NCBI GenBank assembly: GCA_026125795.1
Contig: JAHCKM010000003.1
Location: 434,001 to 498,000, forward strand
Source: Burkholderiaceae bacterium
GTDB taxonomy: Bacteria; Pseudomonadota; Gammaproteobacteria; Burkholderiales; Burkholderiaceae_C
DNA: 64,000 nt
Direction of reading: 5' to 3'
Shown here: positions 15,253 through 23,887 of the stretch, in pieces
Position numbering within the stretch: position 1 is the stretch's first letter
How the letters are laid out: each line of letters starts with the position of its first letter
Position numbers and translations under genes: made by a program
The notes under the pieces: model-generated
What the model was told of the DNA's origin: nothing
The model's input: the letters and a program-made list of their open reading frames with translations, nothing else
Database searches by the model: none

Positions 15253-17256
15253 TCAGGGCTGCACCGCCGGCTCGGGTGACGCAGCCGATGGCGTGTCGGC
15301 GATCAGCACGCCGTCGGTGTCCGCAGCAGGCTCGATGGCACCGCCAGCTGGATTGTCCGGGCTGAAGAACCGCAGCAGGACGTCGGCGGTCTCCGCGGGC
15401 GAGCCTTCGAACTCGTCGGGCAGCAGGTGGACGTCGTGCGCCAGCGCCTCGATGCGCAGGTCCCCGCCGGCGGGCAGGTCCTCGACCACTTTCCAGCGCT
15501 GCTGCACCCGGGCCAGGTGCAGGTCCATGTCCATCGCCGGCACCTCGGGCGCGGGCCGCACGCGCTCGGCGAAGACGGGCTCGCGGTGGTAGCGGATCTT
15601 CTCGCCGAGGATCGGCTTGCAGTTCTCCAGGATCACCACCAGGCGCTCGCTGCCGAGTTCCTTGAACTCCTGCGGCAGCAGCAGCGCGCGGCGCTGGTCG
15701 CTGTCGTTGCGGCTGACGGTGCTGTGCGCGTGGCCGCCGAGCGAGCGGCTGCGCCCGCGCGACGTGGCGCGCTCGGTGAAGTGGCCGAGCATCGCGCTGT
15801 ACTCGTCGGCGTCGCGCTGCTCGCGCGGCGCGTAGAGGATCTGCAGGCCGTGGTTGGTCGCGAAGGTCCGCGCCTCCTTGTCGCCGTAGACCGCATCGAG
15901 CTGCGACAGCGCCTGCACCACGGTCAGCAGACGCAGGTTGTAGCCGGCCAGGAAAGCCGCCGCGCCGGTGACGACGCCGACGCGGCCCATCGCCGCGAAC
16001 TCGTCGTTGACCATCAGGCATTGCACCTTGAGCGCCTTGTCCTGCTCGGGCAGGCACTGCGTGTTCAGGCTCACGAGCTGCGAGAAGAACAGGTTCAGCA
16101 GCGGCCGCGCGCTGGCCAGCCGGTTCGGCGGGATGCGCACGTAGACCGACATGCGCCGGCGCCGAACGTCCTCAAGCAAGAAGTCGTCGGCGCTGGTGGC
16201 GGCGTCGACGATCGCATCGGCAAAGATCGTCAGCGGCGCGTTGAAGGTGGCGACGATGCTGGACAGCGTGTTGTCGGAGTTCGACAGCAGCCGTTGCAGC
16301 GCGTCGATGCACTCGTCAGTGAACGGCTTGCCTGCGTCGCGACGCTGTGCGATCAGGCCTGTGAGGTGGTCCTTGAGAGACTGACCCTTGCCCGAGGCTT
16401 GGCGCAGCAGCTCGCCGATCGTGCGCGGCAGCTCGGGCGACTCCAGCAGCAGGAGCCCGAGCCCGAGGAAGAGGTTGCGCGCCTGGTCGTTGAAGAACGC
16501 CTCGGACGACGTGCCGCTGCCGTCGTTGGGGAAGAACACCTGGCCGATCGCGAGCAGGTCCCCCACGCGGTGCAGCGCGCTCGTGCGCACCGCGGTGAGC
16601 GGGTTCCAGCGGTGGCTGCGCGCGTCTTCGTCGAACGGCGAGAACGCGTACACCGCCTGCCCGTGCTTTGCCCTAAAGCCCGCGGTGATGTCGTAGTTCT
16701 CGCCCTTGATGTCGAGCACGACCACCGAGTCCGGCCAGTTGAGCAGGTTCGGGATCACGACCCCGACGCCCTTGCCGCTGCGCGTCGGTGCAGAGAGCAT
16801 CACCGAGAGCTGGCCGGGCAGGGCCATGAAGCGGCCGCGGAAGCGGCCGACGAGGATGCTCGGGCCCGTCGGCTTGCGCGGATTCGGTAGCAGCCCGGCG
16901 CGCGCGACCTCGGCCGCGCTGGCGAAGCGTGCGTCGCCGTGCAGCGGACGGCGCGGGCGCGCGGCAGCGACGAGGCCGACCGGCAGCAGCACCAGCAGGC
17001 CGACGCCGGAGATTGCCATCGACGCGACGAGCTTCCTGCGCAGCGGCGGATCGTCGGCGTAGAGGTCCCAATAGCGCGTGATGCTCGTGAACGTGGCCTG
17101 CCGTGGGTCGGCCTTGTTGAGCACCAGGAACAGCGCGCCGGAGAGGTACACGGCGGCGCATGCGAGCGCCACATAGCCGGCCAACGCGAATGCGCAGGCC
17201 GCTACCTTGCGGCCGATGGGCCAGGTCGACAGTGGAAGCGATCCGACCGTGCTCAT
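15253..17256 (-). CDS. virD4: VirD4/TraG-type coupling protein
   Basis: A 667-residue protein from ATG 17256, which overlaps the virB11 stop by four bases (ATGA). The N-terminus has two membrane segments (about 18-45 and 78-98). Walker A is APTRSGKG (156-163), the VVVLDIKGENYDIT segment follows near 180, and MVNDEFAAMG carries Walker B. The C-terminal tail is acidic and Pro-rich. Coupling proteins bind the relaxosome and hand the DNA-relaxase complex to the secretion channel using ATP. Confidence 0.93.
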   Translation of the reverse strand: MSTVGSLPLSTWPIGRKVAACAFALAGYVALACAAVYLSGALFLVLNKADPRQATFTSITRYWDLYADDPPLRRKLVASMAISGVGLLVLLPVGLVAAARPRRPLHGDARFASAAEVARAGLLPNPRKPTGPSILVGRFRGRFMALPGQLSVMLSAPTRSGKGVGVVIPNLLNWPDSVVVLDIKGENYDITAGFRAKHGQAVYAFSPFDEDARSHRWNPLTAVRTSALHRVGDLLAIGQVFFPNDGSGTSSEAFFNDQARNLFLGLGLLLLESPELPRTIGELLRQASGKGQSLKDHLTGLIAQRRDAGKPFTDECIDALQRLLSNSDNTLSSIVATFNAPLTIFADAIVDAATSADDFLLEDVRRRRMSVYVRIPPNRLASARPLLNLFFSQLVSLNTQCLPEQDKALKVQCLMVNDEFAAMGRVGVVTGAAAFLAGYNLRLLTVVQALSQLDAVYGDKEARTFATNHGLQILYAPREQRDADEYSAMLGHFTERATSRGRSRSLGGHAHSTVSRNDSDQRRALLLPQEFKELGSERLVVILENCKPILGEKIRYHREPVFAERVRPAPEVPAMDMDLHLARVQQRWKVVEDLPAGGDLRIEALAHDVHLLPDEFEGSPAETADVLLRFFSPDNPAGGAIEPAADTDGVLIADTPSAASPEPAVQP

Positions 17257-18341
17257 GCCGCGGCTGCCATCGCGTCGTCCCAGCGTCCGAGGCGCTGGCG
17301 ACGAGGTTCGTAGAACAGCTCGGAGATGAACCGACCGCGCTCGTCGCGGTCGAACTGCACGATGACGTCGATCACGACACCGAGCAGCCACTTGATCTCG
17401 TGTAGCGCCAAGCCGCCGCCGGCGCCGGTCTCGCGGATCATCAGCGACATCTGCTCGAGCGCCAGAGCGCAGCTGCCGGCATGCACGCTCGTGATGCTGC
17501 CCGGGTGGCCCGACGCCGCGAGTCGAACGAAGTGGAAGCACTCGTCGCCGCGCACCTCGGCGAGGAAGATGCGGTCGGGCTTCATGCGCAGGCACGCTTC
17601 GAGCAGCGACTTGGCGGTCACGCGCGCGGTGCCCTGCGCGTCCTTGCTGTAGAAGAGATGGACGACGTTCGGGTGATTCGGCAGCGTGAGTTCGGCCGTG
17701 TCCTGGATCGTGATCAGGCGCTCGTGTTTCGGCACCTCCTCGACCAGGCCCTTCATGAAGGTTGTCTTGCCCGAGCCGGTCTTGCCGCTGACCACGATGG
17801 TCTGGTGCTTGCGCACGGCCAAGCGCAGGAACTCGGCGTAGCGTCCGGCGTCCTTGAGTGCCACCAGTTCCTGCTCCCAGGGCAGCGGCTCGGCCGACGG
17901 CGTGCGGGTGACCGTCGCGGTGCGCTCGAACAGTCCTTCGCGTTCGAAGTCGTCGAGCCGCTTGATCAGGTTCGACGGCTTGCGGATCGTGATCGACACC
18001 GTGCCGCGGGTCACGGCCGGCGGGATCACGAACTGGATGCGCTCGCCGGTGGGCAGCGTGGCCGACAGCAGCGGTCGCTCCTGATTGACCTGCTGGTCGC
18101 AGTAGGTCGCGACGGCGGTGGCGAGCGACATGCAGCGCTCCTGCGTCATGTCGGGTGCCGGGACCGTCTTCCAGCCCGCGACGGTCTCGACGAGCAGCTC
18201 GCCCGGCCGGTTGACGCAGACCTCCAGCACGCCGGGCGCGTCGAGCTGCTCGCGCAGCGGGCGCAGGAACTCGATCACCGACGTGGCGTCGCCGCGCCAG
18301 CCCTCCTCGGCGTGGTCTTGAATGATCGGCGCGCTGCTCAT
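17253..18341 (-). CDS. virB11: VirB11-type secretion ATPase
   Basis: A 362-residue protein. Walker A is SGKTGSGKTT (about 185-194), the Asp box is TIQDTAEL, Walker B region FLAEVRGDECF, and the His box SGHPGSITSVHAGS. These are diagnostic of VirB11 hexameric traffic ATPases, which sit at the cytoplasmic base of the channel and power pilus assembly and substrate transfer. It is separated from virB10 by seven bases and overlaps virD4. Confidence 0.94.
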   Translation of the reverse strand: MSSAPIIQDHAEEGWRGDATSVIEFLRPLREQLDAPGVLEVCVNRPGELLVETVAGWKTVPAPDMTQERCMSLATAVATYCDQQVNQERPLLSATLPTGERIQFVIPPAVTRGTVSITIRKPSNLIKRLDDFEREGLFERTATVTRTPSAEPLPWEQELVALKDAGRYAEFLRLAVRKHQTIVVSGKTGSGKTTFMKGLVEEVPKHERLITIQDTAELTLPNHPNVVHLFYSKDAQGTARVTAKSLLEACLRMKPDRIFLAEVRGDECFHFVRLAASGHPGSITSVHAGSCALALEQMSLMIRETGAGGGLALHEIKWLLGVVIDVIVQFDRDERGRFISELFYEPRRQRLGRWDDAMAAAA

Positions 18342-18348
18342 CGTGGCC

Positions 18349-19890
18349 TCAGCGTGCCGGGGCGCTGCCCTCGCGCGCGGACTCGTTCGGCGTCGGACGC
18401 AGCTCGTAGACGGTCGAGAAGTCCACGTCGCGCGCGACGTAGATGCCGACGATGCCGCCCTGGTTCTGGTAGATCAGCGGCGGGATGTTGACCGTGCTGT
18501 CCAGCACCTTCTCGGCGAGCTTGCTGGTGTTGGCCGTCGTCGAGGGCAGCACGATCGTGTCGGCCCCTGACCCGCTCGTCTCGTTGGCCTGGTTCTGGAT
18601 GACCAGCTTGACCGAGTCGTCGATCAGCGACAGCAGCATCGCGGCGCCGATGCGCTCGCCCCAGCGGTTGTCGACATGGCCGTCGATGCCCGACTCGCCC
18701 AACTGACCGGTGCCTGGCGAGTCGATGTCGACCGTCACGCCGAGCGGCGTGCGGATGCGCGTCCACAGCACCGGGATGCGCACCGTGCCGGGCCGCACCG
18801 AGGCGATGCGGTACTCGCCGTCGAGGTGCGAGCCCCGCTCGATCAGCAGCACGCGACCGTCGTCGCTGAAGACGTTGCGCTGCACCTGGCAGCCGACGAG
18901 GCCCGAGGTGGCGCTGATGACCTTGGTCTTGAGCGCGCAGGTGAACGCGGTGCCCTTGGGCAGCGTCAGGCTGCGGTTGCCGAGAGTCGACGCTGCCACC
19001 TTGGGTGTGGCCGAGCCCTGGAGCTGGCCGCCGAAGAGGCCGCCGCCGGAAGCGTGCCCGCCACCACCCGATGTGCCACCGGGCGAGGGCCCGCCGAGGA
19101 GGGCCCCCGCAAGAGGGGACCCCGCCGCGGGTGTTCCCGGCTGTGCGATGGCGTCCTGGGTGGCCTGGGCGGTGCTGCGCGTGAGCGTCTCGAGCAGGCC
19201 TTGCAACCGGCGCTGGAAGCCCTCCAGATTGCGCGCGGTCGCGCCGAGCGGGTCGTTCGGATCCGCGTTCGCCGGTGTCTCACCGATTGCGCCGTTGGAC
19301 TCGGCGCTGGGCGCTGGGTCGGGTCGGTGCGGTGCAGGTGCTGCCGGGGTCGAGTTCGCTCCCGGTCGAGTGGTCACGAGCAGGACTGGCGCGTCCTCCG
19401 GCGCCACGAACTTCGAGTTCCCCTGTGCGGTGCTGCCCGTTCCGGTGCGGCGCACGCCGATGGGCTCGGCCTCTTGCGCCGTCGGGACGAGTGCCGGGAT
19501 GCGCGGTGGGGGCGCCGACGCCGCAGCCGCCGAGGCCGTGGTGCCTGCCGCCACCGCGCGCGCGGGCAGCTCGAGCTTGCGCGGCTCGGCCGTCGCAGCG
19601 GCCGGCTTGTCGCCCGTGCGCTTGGGTTCGCCGTCGTCGGGCTTCTTGCCGCCAGTCGCGAAACCCCGCAACGAGTACCCCAACACCGCCACGATCAGAA
19701 GGATCAGCAAGCCGACGCCGAGCAGTCCCTTGCGCGAGTACACGATGCGCTGCCGCTGCGCGATGTCGGGAATGCCTGTCTCGCCCGGCAGCGGTGAGAT
19801 GGTGTTGGCTTCCTCGCCGCTCCCAGCACCAGAAGCGTCTTCCTCGCGACGTTCGCGGTCGTGGTCCGATGGGTCCTGGCGATCACTCAT
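18349..19890 (-). CDS. virB10: VirB10-type channel protein
   Basis: A 513-residue protein from ATG 19890, overlapping the virB9 stop by four bases. A charged N-terminal tail is followed by one membrane helix (GLLGVGLLILLIVAVLGYSL, about 50-70), then a long Ala/Pro-rich periplasmic linker with a Gly-rich patch (GGPSPGGTSGGGGHASGGG). The conserved C-terminal beta-barrel starts at about residue 300 (LTLPKGTAFTCALKTKVISA) and includes LIERGSHLDGEY and RIGAAMLLSLID. VirB10 spans both membranes and gates the channel. Confidence 0.93.
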   Translation of the reverse strand: MSDRQDPSDHDRERREEDASGAGSGEEANTISPLPGETGIPDIAQRQRIVYSRKGLLGVGLLILLIVAVLGYSLRGFATGGKKPDDGEPKRTGDKPAAATAEPRKLELPARAVAAGTTASAAAASAPPPRIPALVPTAQEAEPIGVRRTGTGSTAQGNSKFVAPEDAPVLLVTTRPGANSTPAAPAPHRPDPAPSAESNGAIGETPANADPNDPLGATARNLEGFQRRLQGLLETLTRSTAQATQDAIAQPGTPAAGSPLAGALLGGPSPGGTSGGGGHASGGGLFGGQLQGSATPKVAASTLGNRSLTLPKGTAFTCALKTKVISATSGLVGCQVQRNVFSDDGRVLLIERGSHLDGEYRIASVRPGTVRIPVLWTRIRTPLGVTVDIDSPGTGQLGESGIDGHVDNRWGERIGAAMLLSLIDDSVKLVIQNQANETSGSGADTIVLPSTTANTSKLAEKVLDSTVNIPPLIYQNQGGIVGIYVARDVDFSTVYELRPTPNESAREGSAPAR

Positions 19891-20819
19891 CGGGTGGCTC
19901 CTCCTTGGGCGTCGGGTCGGTGTGTCGCAGGCGCGTCGGGCTTCAGCAACCGCTGCACGCCGGTGACCGTGGTGCCGCCCGCCGGCGGTACGCCGTCCAG
20001 GTCGAACGCCTCGTTCCACACGCCGACGGCCGCGGAGCCCGAGCGCAGCATCAGCCGGCGGCTGACACGGTCCACCACCAACAGGTCGTCTTCCATACGG
20101 GCATTGACCAGCGTCTCGCTGCCGTCGCCGAGCACGTGGAAGACCGCCGGTACTTCGCGATTGCCCGGAAACCTGAAATAGGTGAAGCGGCCGTCGTCGT
20201 AGACCATCGTGGGCACGATGTCCTGCGACGCGTCGCCTTCGGCGATCGAGTAGTCGGTGTTCAGGACCTGCGGTTTGGCCTGCAGGCGTTGGGCGACGAT
20301 CTCTTGCGGCGGCGGTGGCGGCGGCACGGCCGGCATCGCGGCGGTCGGCGGCTCCGCGCGAACGGTGGGCTTCAGGACGGCAGGCGGCGGTGCCGGTGCG
20401 CGCACGACCAGCCGGTAGACCGGCTGCCTCGCGTCGCCATCGGGCAGCACGACGAACCGGAAGGCGTGCGTGCGCCGATCGGTCGCGACGGCGAGGTTGT
20501 TCGGAGCGCCCGCGCTGCTCTTGGCCTTGACGAAGAGGTTGCGGCCGCCCGACTGGGCTGCTATGCACCACGCGGCCTCCGGCTTGGTGCAATCACCGCC
20601 CAGACCGGCGGCGACCTCGGTGATGGTCTCGTCGGGGTCGAGCACGATCAGGCTGACGACGCCGCGCTTGACCGGCACGGTGACGACGGCGCGCGGGTCG
20701 TAGATCACTTCGCGCAGACGAGGATCAGGCCCGTTCGATTCCGTCGGCGGAGAGGCAATGCCGAACGCCGGTATCGATGCGATGGCCAGCGCAATGAGCC
20801 GATCTCCGCGCGCGCTCAT
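19887..20819 (-). CDS. virB9: VirB9-type outer-membrane complex protein
   Basis: A 310-residue precursor from ATG 20819, which overlaps the virB8 stop by four bases. It has a signal-like N-terminus (LIALAIASIPAFGIASPP), the family segment DPRLREVIYDPRAVVTVPVKRG, a Pro-rich linker (APPPAVLKPT to VPPPPPPQE) and the C-terminal domain with YDDGRFTYFRFPGNREVPAVF. VirB9 forms the outer-membrane core ring with VirB10 and usually VirB7. Confidence 0.92.
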   Translation of the reverse strand: MSARGDRLIALAIASIPAFGIASPPTESNGPDPRLREVIYDPRAVVTVPVKRGVVSLIVLDPDETITEVAAGLGGDCTKPEAAWCIAAQSGGRNLFVKAKSSAGAPNNLAVATDRRTHAFRFVVLPDGDARQPVYRLVVRAPAPPPAVLKPTVRAEPPTAAMPAVPPPPPPQEIVAQRLQAKPQVLNTDYSIAEGDASQDIVPTMVYDDGRFTYFRFPGNREVPAVFHVLGDGSETLVNARMEDDLLVVDRVSRRLMLRSGSAAVGVWNEAFDLDGVPPAGGTTVTGVQRLLKPDAPATHRPDAQGGATR

Positions 20820-21598
20820 GGCTTGGCGCCCGCCGTCGTGGTGTTGATCTCCGGGTCGGACCGGTAGGCCGTGACGACGAAGCCGAACGGGTTCTCGAGC
20901 CGGTCGCGCTCCTTCGCAAGGACCTTGGGCTGGTACTGGTAGACGATGCTCGCGACGTGCCGCGTCGTGACCTCGGGCAGGTTGCGGTCGGTCAGCCGCA
21001 CCGTCTTGTCGTAGGTGACGGTCGCCTCTCCCCGGTTGCCGCTGCGGCCCGATGGCGACAGGCGCACGCCGACGACGTGGATGCGCCAGTCCTCGGCGGC
21101 GCCGACCTTCTTCTGCAGCGCCCCGTCGCCTTCGAACAGCCGGTTGTAGTCGGCGAATACCGCAGGCACCGCCATGCGTGCCACCTGGTCGAAATCGCGC
21201 TGCAGGAACATCCAGCTGTAGCCCTCGCGTGCCCGTACGAAGGTCGCGAGGTTGTGCTTGTCGAGCGCTACCATAGGCGGGATGGTCTCGACGCTCAGCC
21301 GCTGCTGGACCGTCGCCTCGCCGGTGACACGGTCGACGACGATCGGGATCTCGACGACGCGGCGCAGGGGGCCTTGCACGAACACAGCGGCGATGCCCAC
21401 GAGGCCAAACACCATGCCGGCAATAGCGACCCGCCACGCGCGGCGCTCGGAACGCTCCAGCAACAGCGCGCGGTCGATCTCCCAGCCGAGGTTGGCGACC
21501 ATGGCCTCCTCGGCGGCCGCTGCGGTTGGCGCGACCGAAGGCCTGCGCAATGCAGCAGCTTCGCCCCGCCCCGCGGCGGGGGTCAAGACAGCGCTCAT
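20816..21598 (-). CDS. virB8: VirB8-type inner-membrane assembly protein
   Basis: A 260-residue bitopic protein. A cytoplasmic N-terminus of about 50 residues precedes a single membrane helix (VAIAGMVFGLVGIAAVFV, about 57-75) and a periplasmic domain with ATFVRAREGYSWMFLQRDFDQVARM and NRGEATVTYDKTVR. VirB8 is an inner-membrane scaffold for channel assembly. It lies 21 bases after virB5. Confidence 0.92.
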   Translation of the reverse strand: MSAVLTPAAGRGEAAALRRPSVAPTAAAAEEAMVANLGWEIDRALLLERSERRAWRVAIAGMVFGLVGIAAVFVQGPLRRVVEIPIVVDRVTGEATVQQRLSVETIPPMVALDKHNLATFVRAREGYSWMFLQRDFDQVARMAVPAVFADYNRLFEGDGALQKKVGAAEDWRIHVVGVRLSPSGRSGNRGEATVTYDKTVRLTDRNLPEVTTRHVASIVYQYQPKVLAKERDRLENPFGFVVTAYRSDPEINTTTAGAKP

Positions 21599-21619
21599 GG
21601 TGTTCTCGCTGGTGGGCGG

Positions 21620-22315
21620 CTACGGCAGGTAGTCGGCGATGCGCCCGGTGCGGCCGAGCGCCTCGTACTGGCGCTCGCGCTCACGCGAGCGGGCGATGCG
21701 TTCCTCGCTGTCGGCCATGCCGACCAGCATCTGGATCTGCGAGGCCTCGTGCGCGAGCAGGGCGTTCTCGGCACCGATGCGGGCCTGCATCTCGAGGATC
21801 GCCTTCTGGTCGCTGGTGGCGTTGATCTGGTTCATCAGCGACTGGATCTGCGTGAGGCGACCGGCCGCCGAGGTCATCGCGTCCTGCAGCAGGCCCTTCT
21901 GCTGGTACGGCTGCGCCAGCGACGCCTGGCACGCCGTGCGCGCCGGACCTGTGAGGTCGAGGCAGTTGTAGACCATGCCCGCGTCACGCAGGGCCTTGCC
22001 GGTGCCGTTGAGCCCGGAGTAGCCCGACGTGTTAACCGCGTTGATGACGGTGAACGCTTCGGCCGGCACGTAGTTGCGCAGCGTCGGGCTGTTGTACACG
22101 TTGCCGAGGTTGCGCATGCCGTTGATGCTCGCGAGCTGGTTCTGCAGCTGCGTGACCTGCTGCACCTGGTTCTGGATCTTGGTGATGTCGTTGACCACCT
22201 GCTGGATGGTCTGGATGAGGTTCGCGATGTCGATGACCGGGATGCCCTGGGCCTGCACGGACGTGCCGACGATGGCGATCAGTGCAGCAGCGGCGACCTT
22301 GAGATGAAAGCGCAT
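21620..22315 (-). CDS. virB5: VirB5-type minor pilus protein
   Basis: A 231-residue precursor with a clear signal peptide (MRFHLKVAAAALIAIVGTSVQAQ, cleavage after AQA). The mature part is Gln-rich and helical (IQTIQQVVNDITKIQNQVQQ), with two Cys residues (YNCLDL, TACQAS) and a helical C-terminus. VirB5 proteins sit at the pilus tip and help mating contact. Here the gene follows virB6, an order that differs from the Agrobacterium operon. Confidence 0.85.
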   Translation of the reverse strand: MRFHLKVAAAALIAIVGTSVQAQGIPVIDIANLIQTIQQVVNDITKIQNQVQQVTQLQNQLASINGMRNLGNVYNSPTLRNYVPAEAFTVINAVNTSGYSGLNGTGKALRDAGMVYNCLDLTGPARTACQASLAQPYQQKGLLQDAMTSAAGRLTQIQSLMNQINATSDQKAILEMQARIGAENALLAHEASQIQMLVGMADSEERIARSRERERQYEALGRTGRIADYLP

Positions 22316-22342
22316 AGTGCTTGCTCCGTGTCTGGTTGCGAC

Positions 22343-23443
22343 TCAGGCGCGCCCACGCAGGGCGGCGAGCTTGTAGGCGGCGGTGCGGACGGCGCCGTAC
22401 CCCTGGCGCACCGCGGTGCCGGCACCAGAGGCCATCGTTCCCGCTAATCGACCCGTCGCAGTGGCGGCCGCACCTGTGGCGCGACCTACGGTGTACGGCA
22501 GGCCGGCACCGGCGCGGATGACACCGCCGGCGGTCCCTGCGGGGCTGGCGCTTCGCGCGGCCGAGGCAGACCGCAGGCCCGAGACCATCATCGCGTTCTG
22601 GATCATCTGGATGCCCTGCTGGACCGCGGCACCGCCGGTCAGCGCGGAGGCAAGGCTCGGGGCCTGGAAGCAGATGATTGCCATGAGGATCATCAGCACG
22701 CAGTAGCGCATCGCCTCGCCCAGGACGTTGAATGATCCGCCCAGGAATCCGCCACCATCCTGGATCGCCTTGAACATCGACACTCCCATGAAGGCACTGA
22801 TTCCGAGCGCGAAGAAGGCGAACCACGTCAGGACTACCGCGTTGAGCAGCATCGAAAGCCAGCTGTCGAAGAAACGCGCTGTTGGCTTCCAGGCGAGGCT
22901 CAGGACGAACAACGGCCCGACCGCAATCACGAACGTGAGGAAGAGCTTCGACAGCGTCACAACGAACAGCGCGATGCAGAGGAAGATGACCGAGCCGAGC
23001 GAGAAGATTGCGGCCGCGAGGAACAGGTCGAGCCTAAACATGCTCGCTTCCTTCATGATGTCTGCGACCTGCGCGCTGGCATCGTCATTGAACTTGTCGA
23101 GCAACGAGTACGGTGACGCGACCGTTGCAGGATCGACGCCAGATGGCACGAACGTGCTAGCGACGCCCATTGCGAGTGCATTGGCGCTGTCGGCCACGTT
23201 GCTGATGTAGACGCTCGACTGAAGGGCGAAGGCCAAGACGAGTCCGATCTTGAAGACCTTCCAAATGAACACTGGAACGGTCTCCGAGACCTCGTTGCGC
23301 AGCACAGCCCATCCGTAGAGTGCAACCCAGATCGTCATCGCGGAGAGCGCGATCGGAGCGAGGGCGGCCATCAATGTCGAAACAACCCCGAGCACGTACG
23401 TGCCGAGAATTCCATCGATCTGACCACCCATCCAATTGAACAC
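22343..23443 (-). CDS. virB6: VirB6-type polytopic membrane protein
   Basis: A 366-residue protein with about six hydrophobic helices between residues 14 and 275 (for example LFLAAAIFSLGSVIFLCIALFVV), and the WKPTARFFDSWL motif after the fourth helix, typical of VirB6/TrbL. The C-terminal 90 residues are Gly/Ala-rich and soluble. VirB6 forms part of the inner-membrane pore. Confidence 0.9.
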   Translation of the reverse strand: MFNWMGGQIDGILGTYVLGVVSTLMAALAPIALSAMTIWVALYGWAVLRNEVSETVPVFIWKVFKIGLVLAFALQSSVYISNVADSANALAMGVASTFVPSGVDPATVASPYSLLDKFNDDASAQVADIMKEASMFRLDLFLAAAIFSLGSVIFLCIALFVVTLSKLFLTFVIAVGPLFVLSLAWKPTARFFDSWLSMLLNAVVLTWFAFFALGISAFMGVSMFKAIQDGGGFLGGSFNVLGEAMRYCVLMILMAIICFQAPSLASALTGGAAVQQGIQMIQNAMMVSGLRSASAARSASPAGTAGGVIRAGAGLPYTVGRATGAAATATGRLAGTMASGAGTAVRQGYGAVRTAAYKLAALRGRA

Positions 23444-23458
23444 AGCGACCCCCGTTGA

Positions 23459-23887
23459 CTACTGCACTGCCGGGAATGGAAGGTTGGTCGGCGGTTTGGC
23501 GAACATGCTCACACACTTGGTCGAACCATCCGGCAACTGGCACTGAAGCCACTGGCTTCCCTTCTTGACCACCCATACGCGCAACAGCTTCGCTGTCCCG
23601 TAGCTCGAAGCACGGCATGTGCCGGGTCGTGCGTAAGCCTCGGTGCACTCGACCAGTCCGTCCGCTGTCTCGACCATCAACCAGGCTCCCCCATGGCATT
23701 TGTCGGCCGCGGCGCACGGCTTTGAGGACCGTGCAGCCCCCGCTGCGGGAATCGGCGGCGTCTCGACTTTCTTCGTGCCATCGGGCATCACCTTGACGGC
23801 TTCATTGCCCTTGACGAACTGGGCCATAGCCGAAGCGCTGGCAAACGCGCCGATGGTTAACGCGAGGAGACTGTGGACTGGTTTCAT
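23459..23887 (-). CDS. Secreted Cys-containing hypothetical protein in the virB operon
   Basis: A 142-residue precursor from ATG 23887, overlapping the virB4 stop by four bases. A signal peptide (MKPVHSLLALTIGAFASASA, cleavage after AMA) exports it. The mature part has six Cys residues (KPCAAADKC, GLVECTE, PGTCRAS, QWLQCQ, TKCVSM), probably in disulfides. Position between virB4 and virB6 suggests a periplasmic accessory, but it lacks a lipobox and is not a normal VirB7. No family recognised. Confidence 0.72.
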   Translation of the reverse strand: MKPVHSLLALTIGAFASASAMAQFVKGNEAVKVMPDGTKKVETPPIPAAGAARSSKPCAAADKCHGGAWLMVETADGLVECTEAYARPGTCRASSYGTAKLLRVWVVKKGSQWLQCQLPDGSTKCVSMFAKPPTNLPFPAVQ